11,279 nt of DNA, taken from Collinsella sp. (GTDB lineage: Bacteria; Actinomycetota; Coriobacteriia; Coriobacteriales; Coriobacteriaceae). The translations under genes were made by a program, and so were the position numbers. Of this stretch, positions 1 to 4,771 are shown piece after piece (positions within the stretch are counted from its first letter, which is position 1; every line of letters begins with the position of its first letter). Under the pieces are notes generated by a model. The model had not been told where the DNA came from. It saw only the letters and a program-made list of their open reading frames with translations, and ran no database searches. The DNA lies in contig WGSR01000030.1 in assembly GCA_014871545.1 (NCBI GenBank), positions 1 through 11,279 of the forward strand, written 5' to 3'.

Positions 1-55
1 ACGGCAATGCCAACTACAACTCGGCGACGAACGTCTGGGTTCGCCCCCGCCCCGG
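1..55 (+). repeat. DGR variable repeat (VR), 3' portion
   Basis: Bases 1-55 are identical to 739-793, read base by base. The match stops at base 56, where the TR has A and this copy has C, and it breaks down after base 60. The repeat lies in the last codons of the target gene, where a VR is expected. All eleven adenines of the corresponding TR segment are unchanged here, so no mutagenesis is visible in this 3' part. The rest of the VR is outside the window. Confidence 0.88.
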
Positions 56-71
56 CTTCCTCGTCGGCTAG
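1..71 (+). CDS. DGR target protein, C-terminal end only (probable phage receptor-binding/tail protein)
   Basis: This is the last part of a protein truncated by the window start. The first two bases finish a codon (Asn if the upstream base is A, as in the TR), followed by 22 codons and TAG at 69-71. The visible peptide ends VWVRPRPGFLVG. Its coding sequence is the 3' part of a variable repeat that matches the template repeat at 739-793. The TR reads in the same frame as WWLRS..., a signature I recall from C-type-lectin-fold DGR targets in gut bacteria and phages. Its position just before avd and upstream of tail/lysis genes suggests a tail fibre or receptor-binding protein with a diversified C-terminal ligand-binding domain. 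The fold, length and phage role are inferred, since the body of the gene is off-window. Confidence 0.8.
   Translation, partial: GNANYNSATNVWVRPRPGFLVG
42..56 (+). other. Candidate IMH element (GC-only tract at VR 3' end)
   Basis: Bases 42-55 form a 14-base run of only G and C, shared exactly with the TR at 780-793. In the VR it extends to 15 with C56. Beyond it the VR and TR sequences diverge. In the Bordetella phage BPP-1 DGR, the initiation-of-mutagenic-homing site is a 14-bp GC-only block followed by about 21 bp that differ between VR (IMH) and TR (IMH*). The arrangement here has the same form. The functional assignment is by analogy. Confidence 0.7.
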
Positions 72-85
72 CCAGCCGAGTGCTC

Positions 86-91
86 TATACT
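86..91 (+). promoter_or_regulatory. Possible -10 box (TATACT) before avd
   Basis: TATACT lies 14 bases after the target stop codon and just before the two hairpins. No convincing -35 or TGn extension is seen. If active, it would drive a transcript through the hairpin and terminator into avd. The call is weak and rests on the hexamer alone. Confidence 0.25.
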
Positions 92-100
92 CTGCTTTTA

Positions 101-123
101 GGCGACCGCCTTGCGCGGTCGCC
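101..123 (+). other. Inverted repeat/hairpin downstream of VR
   Basis: A perfect 9-bp stem (GGCGACCGC / GCGGTCGCC) closes a 5-base loop, CTTGC. It starts 29 bases after the target stop and about 45 bases after the GC-only tract. It has no T tail and is separate from the terminator that follows. Several phage DGRs need a hairpin or cruciform just downstream of the VR for efficient target recognition (shown for BPP-1), so this is a candidate for that element. It may alternatively be only an RNA-stabilising or terminator-associated stem. Confidence 0.6.
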
Positions 124-127
124 TCCT

Positions 128-151
128 GCCCGCGAAGCGGGCCGTTTTTTT
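128..151 (+). terminator. Intrinsic terminator after the DGR target gene
   Basis: The stem GCCCGC / GCGGGC with loop GAA (128-142) is followed by CG and seven T's (145-151). It separates the abundant target-gene transcript from avd. Expression of avd, the TR RNA and RT would therefore depend on readthrough or a separate promoter. Confidence 0.85.
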
Positions 152-175
152 CGCCAGTTTCCCCAGGAGGTGCAC

Positions 176-646
176 GTGAGCGGCGTCTACCAGCGCAACC
201 GCGAGGTGTCCGAGTACAAGTTCTTCACACAGGCCATCGCCATCCGCGTGGAGGTCAACAAGCTGATGGCGTCGTCCTCCGTGGTTCCGAAGGCCTATCG
301 TCTGCTGAACGCGGTGCCGACCGTGGAGACGGCGCGCAGCATCGTGTACAACGTCAACCGCGCCGACTGCTTCTATCCCAACAGCTCGTTCAACGCGCTG
401 GAGAGGAAACGCTACCTGACGCTGGCCATAGCGGACTGCGAGCAGCTTATGCTGGACATGCAGTGCCTCATGGATATCGGCCTGCCCGTGAACGCCAACC
501 GCTTCGAGGAGCTGGCGGCCATGGTCGAGGAGGAGATCAAGCTGCTAAAGGGCGCGCGCAAGAACGTGCGCGTCACCGGCAAGAAGTCCACCGAGGAGCG
601 CATAGCCGAGGCCGAGGCCGAGCTAGAGCGCCTGCGTTCGCTATAA
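176..646 (+). CDS. avd: DGR accessory variability determinant (Avd-like four-helix bundle protein)
   Basis: This 156-residue, largely helical protein lies between the target gene and the TR, the usual place for Avd. Avd proteins are small basic four-helix bundles (pentameric in BPP-1) that bind the RT and the template RNA and are needed for cDNA synthesis. Long amphipathic helices are apparent: YKFFTQAIAIRVEVNKLM near residues 16-33, NALERKRYLTLAIADCEQLM around 74-93, and a lysine/arginine- and glutamate-rich C-terminal helix that could be coiled. The C-terminal extension (about residues 125-156) makes it a little longer than the roughly 120-130 residue classical Avd. The GTG at 176 is chosen because AGGAGG (165-170) sits five bases upstream. 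Any earlier start would overlap the terminator. The stop overlaps a TATAAT hexamer (642-647). Confidence 0.82.
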   Translation: MSGVYQRNREVSEYKFFTQAIAIRVEVNKLMASSSVVPKAYRLLNAVPTVETARSIVYNVNRADCFYPNSSFNALERKRYLTLAIADCEQLMLDMQCLMDIGLPVNANRFEELAAMVEEEIKLLKGARKNVRVTGKKSTEERIAEAEAELERLRSL

Positions 647-680
647 TGGACGGCGGTCGCGCCTTGTTTATCGGTACAAT

Positions 681-794
681 TGGTGGCTGCGTTCCGTTGC
701 GTCGGGCTCCGCGTCCAACGTGTGCTATGTCAACAACAACGGCAATGCCAACTACAACTCGGCGACGAACGTCTGGGTTCGCCCCCGCCCCGGA
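681..794 (+). repeat. DGR template repeat (TR)
   Basis: Bases 739-793 are identical to the VR at 1-55. The VR counterpart of the upstream part is outside the window. Read in the VR frame, the TR encodes WWLRSVASGSASNVCYV and continues into an Asn-rich stretch ending VWVRPRPGF. It has eight AAY codons (717, 732, 735, 738, 744, 750, 756, 768) plus TAT 726, TAC 753 and ACG 765. AAY enrichment is the hallmark of DGR templates, because A-to-N changes at AAY can yield 15 amino acids without stops. The left boundary is set at the first TGG codon and is approximate. The frame runs to TAG at 816-818, so the TR looks like a vestigial copy of the target gene's 3' end. Confidence 0.88.
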
Positions 795-918
795 TTCCCT
801 TATTGCCAGACCGAGTAGGCCCCAGAGCCGAAAGCAGAGCGCGAAGAGGAAGGAAGGCGCGACCGTCGGGCATGCGCCCGTAAATACGCACCCCGCGAGG
901 GTGGCCGGACGCTGCTTG

Positions 919-955
919 CATGGCGCGGCGCTCCGTGGCTTCGCCGCGTTTCATG
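919..955 (+). other. Stem-loop in the spacer between TR and RT
   Basis: CGCGGCG (924-930) pairs with CGCCGCG (942-948) around an 11-base loop. CATG (919-922) can pair with CATG (952-955) across a small internal loop. It is the strongest inverted repeat in the spacer. It may shape the template RNA or occlude the RT translation start about 50 bases further on. The function is not established. Confidence 0.5.
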
Positions 956-1010
956 GCCATACCTCAAGCGGCTGCCAGAGCCACATTGCAAGCCGCGCGG
1001 GGTGCCTCCT

Positions 1011-2246
1011 GTGAACTCCGAGCAAAGGCGGGCGGCGCGCCGCAAGCGGCGCGAGGAGAAGCGCGCGCAGGCCAAGGCCGAGCGCGTCAAGGCGTGCACG
1101 CTTGATACCGTGGCCGATCTCAACAGCCTGTGCAAGGCATCGAAGCAGGCCGCGCGCGGCGTGATGTGGAAGGCATCCACGCAGCGATACATGAAAAGCT
1201 ACCTGCGCAACGCCGTCCTGTCCCGCCGCGACCTTTTGGAGGGGCGCGACATATGCCGGGGCTTCATACGGTTCGACCTGTGGGAGCGCGGAAAGCTGCG
1301 CCATATCAGCGCGGTGCACTTCCCCGAGCGCGTTGTGCAGAAGTCGCTGTCGCAGAACGCGCTCGTTCCCGCCATAGTCCCCACTCTCATAGCCGCCAAC
1401 TCCGCGAACATAAAGGGGCGCGGCACCGACTACGCCCTGAAGCTGCTCAAGCGCCACCTGGCCGACCACTGGAGGCGGCACGGCCGCGAGGGCTACATCC
1501 TCCTGGGCGACTTCTCCGACTACTTCGCGCGCATAGCGCACCAACCCGTCAAAGACCAGGTGGCCTCCGCGCTGCTAGACCCGCGCGTGGTCGCCTTGGA
1601 GCACCGCCTGATAGACGCGCAGGGCGATGTGGGCCTGGGGCTGGGCAGCGAGCCGAACCAGATATGCGCCGTGGCCCACCCCAACCGCATCGACCACTAC
1701 GTGACCGAGATGCTGCGCCCCGAGGCGTACGGGCGGTACATGGACGACTTCTACCTCATACACGAGAGCAAGGAGTACCTGCAGGTGTGCCTGCTGCTGA
1801 TAGGGCGCAAGTGCGCCGAGCTGGACATAGAGCTGAACCCGCGCAAGACCCGCATGGTGAAGCTGTCGCGCGGCTTCACGTGGCTGAAGAAGCGCATCTT
1901 CTACACGGAGACGGGCCGCATAGTCGTGAAGCCGTGCCGAGACTCCATAACGCGGGAGCGCCGCAAGCTCAAGAAGATGGCCCGCATGGTCGCCGATGGC
2001 GTCATGACCCCCGAGCAGGTGGAGCAGAGCTACCAGAGCTGGCGCGGCGGCATGAAACGGCTGGACGCGCACCGCAGCGTGCGGGCCATGGACGCGCTGT
2101 ACCGCAGCCTGTTCGGAAATCTCGCACAGGGGGGGGGTGCTCAATGCAGGCCAACCAGAGGGACGATTCAAGCGGAAGCAAGCCCTCGCAATAGCGGAGA
2201 ACCGGCAACTCAAAGCAGCGGCCTAAGCGAAGCGGCTGCGAAATAA
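1011..2246 (+). CDS. DGR reverse transcriptase
   Basis: This 411-residue group II/retron-type RT copies the TR RNA into adenine-mutagenised cDNA that replaces the VR. Visible motifs: a lysine/arginine-rich N-terminus (NSEQRRAARRKRREEKRAQ); motif A GDFSDYF with catalytic Asp167; LGSEPNQ at 211-217, corresponding to the DGR-specific (I/L/V)GxxxSQ motif but with Asn for Ser; the catalytic YMDD box at 243-246; and a thumb-like region FTWLKKRIFYTETGRIVV. The GTG at 1011 is preferred because GGGG (999-1002) lies eight bases upstream. GTG 1002 is an alternative adding three residues. The gene uses ATA for 13 of 18 Ile codons, unlike the adjacent phage genes. The last 38 residues follow a run of nine G's and look non-native (see the tract at 2129). 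It follows TR directly, as in BPP-1. Confidence 0.93.
   Translation: MNSEQRRAARRKRREEKRAQAKAERVKACTLDTVADLNSLCKASKQAARGVMWKASTQRYMKSYLRNAVLSRRDLLEGRDICRGFIRFDLWERGKLRHISAVHFPERVVQKSLSQNALVPAIVPTLIAANSANIKGRGTDYALKLLKRHLADHWRRHGREGYILLGDFSDYFARIAHQPVKDQVASALLDPRVVALEHRLIDAQGDVGLGLGSEPNQICAVAHPNRIDHYVTEMLRPEAYGRYMDDFYLIHESKEYLQVCLLLIGRKCAELDIELNPRKTRMVKLSRGFTWLKKRIFYTETGRIVVKPCRDSITRERRKLKKMARMVADGVMTPEQVEQSYQSWRGGMKRLDAHRSVRAMDALYRSLFGNLAQGGGAQCRPTRGTIQAEASPRNSGEPATQSSGLSEAAAK
2129..2137 (+). other. Nine-G homopolymer near the RT 3' end
   Basis: Nine consecutive G's lie after the RT core. The three frames beyond it give different ends. With 9 G's the tail runs to TAA at 2244-2246. With 8 G's it would read GGVLNAGQPEGRFKRKQALA and on to TAA at 2224-2226. 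With 10 it would end QANQRDDSSGSKPSQ at TAG 2192-2194. The tract also looks like a G-rich ribosome-binding region just before GTG 2137 and ATG 2144. Slippage, a sequencing error or a tiny coupled ORF are all possible. Confidence 0.8.
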
Positions 2247-2256
2247 CAGAAGCATC

Positions 2257-2287
2257 GAAGGCGTGCTGCGGCGCGCCTTCTTCCTTT
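2257..2287 (+). terminator. Intrinsic terminator after the DGR RT
   Basis: A 10-bp stem GAAGGCGTGC / GCGCGCCTTC (one G-T pair) with loop TGCG is followed by the T-rich tail TTCCTTT. It closes the DGR operon and separates it from the lysis module. Confidence 0.75.
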
Positions 2288-2322
2288 GCGCCCATCAAAG
2301 CGGCTCGGCAATCTCACGGCGC

Positions 2323-2331
2323 TAATACGAT
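2323..2331 (+). promoter_or_regulatory. Possible -10 region before the lysis module
   Basis: TAATACGAT contains the -10-like hexamers TAATAC and TACGAT. It lies between the RT terminator and the next gene, where a promoter would be useful. No good -35 or TGn extension is present, so the call is weak. Confidence 0.2.
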
Positions 2332-2364
2332 GGCGGCACATTCCCCGACAAGAGAGGAGTCCGC

Positions 2365-2691
2365 ATGGACACTGAGGAAGACACGCCGCGCCCCAACGAG
2401 CTTCAAGATGGCACCATGGCCGAGGTCAACGCCCTGCGCAATCTGCTGTCGCAGATCGGCGACCCAGACGCGGCGCGCGACGCGGGCGTTATCGACGATG
2501 ACGAGTACGCTGAGCGGAAGGCGCGAAAGCTCGCCTACACCGCGGCGCTCGCCGCCTACGACAGAGGCGAGACGCCCGACGTGTCGGCGCTGCTCGACCA
2601 GATGCGCGAGCAGGCGTCGCAGCCGACGCAGACCGAGCAGAACACGGCAAACATCGACTACCTGCTCATGACGGTCGGAGGTGACCAGTAA
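2365..2691 (+). CDS. Small phage tail-region protein, function unknown
   Basis: This 108-residue acidic, hydrophilic protein has no signal peptide or membrane segment. It ends in TANIDYLLMTVGGDQ. The TxNIDYL ending resembles short proteins I recall preceding XkdX in siphophage tail modules, but I cannot name a family. A predicted helical middle (ADDDEY-like acidic turn, then ERKARKLAYTAALAAYDRG) follows residues 40-55. The ATG is supported by AGGAG (2355-2359) five bases upstream. Its stop overlaps the next gene's start (TAATG), so the two are translationally coupled. Position between the RBP/DGR and XkdX suggests a role in tail fibre assembly or attachment; this is inference from context only. 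Confidence 0.8.
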   Translation: MDTEEDTPRPNELQDGTMAEVNALRNLLSQIGDPDAARDAGVIDDDEYAERKARKLAYTAALAAYDRGETPDVSALLDQMREQASQPTQTEQNTANIDYLLMTVGGDQ

Positions 2692-2858
2692 TGCCGACGA
2701 AGAAGACCGACGAGCACTCCAAGCACTTCGCGCTCGTCAAGAAGTACTACGACCGACCTCTTTGGAGCAAGGCACGAGTGCATAAGGCAGTCGAGTGCAA
2801 GTGGATTACCGCCGACGAGTACAAGGAGATCACCGACGAGGAGTACGCGGCCGAATAG
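2691..2858 (+). CDS. xkdX: XkdX family phage protein
   Basis: This 55-residue protein is too short for standard ORF cut-offs but clearly recognisable. The stretches VKKYYDRPLWSKARVHKAVE and WITADEYKEITDEEY follow the XkdX-family pattern (YY...G.Y....V...V..GKIT.E.YKEITGE.Y) known from Bacillus prophage PBSX and many siphophages, although the central Gly/Lys positions differ. The biochemical function of XkdX is not known. It is nearly always found just before holin and endolysin genes, as here. The ATG overlaps the previous stop in TAATG and is preceded by GGAGGTGA (2677-2684), an almost perfect Shine-Dalgarno sequence at six bases. Codon use matches the downstream lysis genes rather than the RT. 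Confidence 0.88.
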   Translation: MPTKKTDEHSKHFALVKKYYDRPLWSKARVHKAVECKWITADEYKEITDEEYAAE

Positions 2859-2878
2859 GCGGAAGGAGGGCGCTCAGG

Positions 2879-3292
2879 ATGGAAGTGCTCAAGCTCTTCG
2901 CGCCATATGGGCCGGGATGGCTAGGCGGCGTGCTGCTCGGCCTCATCGCGTTCTACTTCGGCAGGCAGTTCCTCGAGGAGTACAAGCGGCAGAACGAGCG
3001 CAAGGCCGGCATCGACATGAAGCGCGAGGAGCGGAAGCAGGCCGAGGTCGACGAGCGCGCGCAGCGGGACCGCGAGCGCTCGCAGATGGAGGGCCGCATC
3101 GCCGCGCAGATGGAGCGAAGCAACAGCCTCATGGAGGCCATGAAGACCCTCATGGAGTCCGTGGTGGCGTCCAACGAGGTCTTGCACAACGACTTGGCTC
3201 ACAGCCAAGCGCGCAGCCAAGGCATGGCGCAGAAGGTCGACCACATCTGCGACCGCGTCGACCTGATCTACAGCAAGGAATCCGACAGATAG
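2879..3292 (+). CDS. Holin-like protein with N-terminal TM and coiled coil (BhlA/UviB-like)
   Basis: This 137-residue protein has a hydrophobic N-terminal segment (about residues 11-27, GPGWLGGVLLGLIAFYFG). A long charged helix then runs from residue 30 to about 125, with heptad-like Lys/Arg/Glu and hydrophobic spacing, consistent with a coiled coil. A single N-terminal membrane segment plus a cytoplasmic charged helix is the layout of BhlA/UviB-type holin-like proteins, which sit beside endolysins in prophages of Gram-positive bacteria. The ATG has AGGAGG (2864-2869) nine bases upstream. Starts further upstream would overlap XkdX and are rejected. It may be the holin, a pinholin partner, or an antiholin of the next gene. 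Family membership is judged by architecture, not alignment. Confidence 0.75.
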   Translation: MEVLKLFAPYGPGWLGGVLLGLIAFYFGRQFLEEYKRQNERKAGIDMKREERKQAEVDERAQRDRERSQMEGRIAAQMERSNSLMEAMKTLMESVVASNEVLHNDLAHSQARSQGMAQKVDHICDRVDLIYSKESDR

Positions 3293-3302
3293 GAGCAATC
3301 GA

Positions 3303-3608
3303 ATGAATGAGATCCAGGCGGGCCTCACGGTGTGCACGGTGCTGGTCGTGCCGTACATCGTGCAGGCCATCAAGACGAAGGCGATGACGGGCAATGTCGC
3401 CCGCTGGACGGCCATCGCCGTCTCGGCAGGATGCGGCGCCCTCACGGCCATGTCGGGCGGCGTCCCGACCGAACCCTCGGCGTGGGTTACGTCCATCTTC
3501 GCAGCTGTCGGTGGCGTACAGGTGGCCTATGCGGCCTTCAAATCAGTCGGTATCACGGACAAATGGCTGGACGCCCTGCTGGCGCTCGGCGACATCAAGG
3601 AGGACTAA
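3303..3608 (+). CDS. Putative phage holin
   Basis: This 101-residue protein has two or three hydrophobic segments: about 6-22 (AGLTVCTVLVVPYIVQAI), 34-51 (RWTAIAVSAGCGALTAMSG) and 60-80 (WVTSIFAAVGGVQVAYAAF). A short charged C-terminus (LALGDIKED) follows. Size, topology and placement directly before the endolysin fit a holin that forms the membrane lesions releasing or activating the lysin. AGGAG (3291-3295) lies seven bases before the ATG and overlaps the previous stop, so the gene is coupled to its upstream neighbour. Which of the two adjacent membrane proteins is the holin and which the antiholin cannot be decided from sequence. Confidence 0.78.
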   Translation: MNEIQAGLTVCTVLVVPYIVQAIKTKAMTGNVARWTAIAVSAGCGALTAMSGGVPTEPSAWVTSIFAAVGGVQVAYAAFKSVGITDKWLDALLALGDIKED

Positions 3609-3609
3609 C

Positions 3610-4674
3610 ATGGCAGACTTCGTGAACGTCCAGCCGGACGAGTACAAGCTCCTCGGCTGCAACTTCTCGGCGGGACGACCCTTCGGCATCAAGGGCGTCA
3701 CGATCCACCACATGGCCGGCGACCTCAACGCCAGCCAGTGCAACGGCATCTGGGGTGCCAACGGCTGCTCGGCGCACTACTCGGTCGACCGCAATGGCTA
3801 CATCGTGCAGCACGTCAACGACACCGACCGCGCCTACGCCTGCGGCGACGGAATCGGCACCGGGCGCGGCAACGACACCACCATCAGCATCGAGCACGCG
3901 AACAGCGGCAGCAACCCGTGGACGGTTCACGAGAAGGCAATCGAGAGCGGCGCGCACCTCGTCGCTGCCCTGTGCCTGTACTACAGCCTCGGTCGCCCCG
4001 AGTGGTGCAAGAACGTGTTCCCGCACCGCTACTGGAGCGCCACGGCTTGCCCCGGCGAGCTTGCGGGCTCCCAGCGCGACCATTACATGCAGCGCGCTCA
4101 GGCGTGGTACGACGCTATGAAGGGCGGCAAGGCACCAGCCCCCTCAACCGCCGCTAAGCCTGCCGCGGCAAAGCCCGCTCAGGCGGCATCCGGCGGCTTC
4201 TCAAAGGCATCTGGCAAGCGTGCCCCCGTCCACTACTCCCTCCACCTCAAGGGTGGCGGCTGGCTGGACGAGGTGACCGACTTCGGCTCCGGCGACAACG
4301 GCTTTGCAGGGTATCCGTGCCGACAGCACGACCTTCTTTGTGCACGCGTCGACCGCGGCACGCTCAAGTATCAGGTGCATACCATCGAGGACGGCTGGCT
4401 CGACTGGGTCGCCAAGGGCGACCGCAACGACACCGTGAACGGCTGCGCCGGAATCGCCGGTCATACAATCGACGGCGTGCGCATGTACTACGTGACCCCG
4501 GGCGGCGAGGAGTACAAGCAGGCGTGGTATCGCTCGCAGACCACCGCGCGCGCCGGGTGGCTCGATACCGTGTGCGACGATGGCTCCACCTACGGCGGCG
4601 ATGATTACGCTGGTTTCTACGGCGAGCCGCTCGACCGACTTCAGGTCTGCGTCACCGACGGCAACCCGTACTAG
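3610..4674 (+). CDS. Phage endolysin: N-acetylmuramoyl-L-alanine amidase with C-terminal wall-binding repeats
   Basis: This 354-residue lysin cuts the bond between N-acetylmuramate and the L-Ala of the peptide stem. The Amidase_2/PGRP domain covers about residues 1-170. The putative zinc ligands, aligned by eye with T7 lysozyme H17/H122/C130, are His33 (TIHHMAG), His139 (FPHRYW) and Cys147 (ATACPGEL); the 8-residue spacing of the last two is conserved. An Ala/Pro/Lys-rich linker (about 175-205) leads to a C-terminal region with three GWLD repeats starting at 217, 262 and 316, reminiscent of ChW-type wall-binding repeats. There is no signal peptide, so export would depend on the holin. The start has AAGGAGG (3597-3603) six bases upstream, and the gene begins two bases after the holin stop. 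Confidence 0.93.
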   Translation: MADFVNVQPDEYKLLGCNFSAGRPFGIKGVTIHHMAGDLNASQCNGIWGANGCSAHYSVDRNGYIVQHVNDTDRAYACGDGIGTGRGNDTTISIEHANSGSNPWTVHEKAIESGAHLVAALCLYYSLGRPEWCKNVFPHRYWSATACPGELAGSQRDHYMQRAQAWYDAMKGGKAPAPSTAAKPAAAKPAQAASGGFSKASGKRAPVHYSLHLKGGGWLDEVTDFGSGDNGFAGYPCRQHDLLCARVDRGTLKYQVHTIEDGWLDWVAKGDRNDTVNGCAGIAGHTIDGVRMYYVTPGGEEYKQAWYRSQTTARAGWLDTVCDDGSTYGGDDYAGFYGEPLDRLQVCVTDGNPY

Positions 4675-4675
4675 C

Positions 4676-4765
4676 ATGGTCGCGTTGGCCTTCGTCCTCG
4701 GCGCGCTCTTCGGCGGCGCCGTGGCGACAATCGGGCTCTGCATCGTGAGCATCAACCGGCATTAG
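4676..4765 (+). CDS. DUF3789-like tiny membrane protein
   Basis: This 29-residue peptide is almost entirely one membrane helix (MVALAFVLGALFGGAVATIG) and ends LCIVSINRH. The pattern of a G-rich helix, then a Cys, then xxINR resembles the DUF3789 family of very small phage/prophage membrane proteins; this is recognition by eye. It starts two bases after the endolysin stop with no clear Shine-Dalgarno, so translational coupling is likely. Its function is unknown. Placement after the lysin suggests a lysis accessory. The terminator begins seven bases later. Confidence 0.62.
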   Translation: MVALAFVLGALFGGAVATIGLCIVSINRH

Positions 4766-4771
4766 CCGCAG

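Larger units (their letters stand above)
647..1010 (+). ncRNA. DGR template RNA region (TR plus spacer)
   Basis: These 360 bases between avd and RT hold no credible gene. They contain the TR (about 681-794) followed by about 200 bases leading to the RT start. In BPP-1 the functional RNA comprises avd 3' sequence, TR and a downstream spacer in which reverse transcription is primed. The layout here matches. Stem-loops in the spacer include 867-880 (CGGGC/GCCCG), 889-903 (CACCC/GGGTG) and a stronger one at 919-955. The ends of the RNA cannot be read from the sequence. Confidence 0.6.

Noticed and set aside
80..175. Upstream extension of avd to the ATG at 80
   Set aside because: It would translate through the hairpin and terminator. 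The GTG at 176 has a near-perfect Shine-Dalgarno sequence.
7..1014. Long open frame on + strand across VR, avd and TR
   Set aside because: It overlaps avd in another frame, has low-complexity Arg/Pro-rich translation typical of GC-rich shadow frames, and passes through the terminator and the RT start.
951..1544. Antisense open frame opposite the RT
   Set aside because: It lies fully opposite the motif-bearing RT and has no recognisable domain or ribosome-binding site; a GC-rich codon-position artefact.
2137..2226. Separate tiny gene starting at GTG 2137
   Set aside because: The frame looks coding, but a shifted RT tail explains it equally well, so it is reported as a finding about the G tract rather than called as a gene.
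2002..2298. Antisense frame over the RT end and terminator
   Set aside because: It runs through the RT 3' end and the terminator stem, with no family resemblance.
2795..2878. N-terminal extension of the BhlA-like gene
   Set aside because: It would overlap the XkdX gene in another frame. The ATG at 2879 has AGGAGG at suitable spacing.
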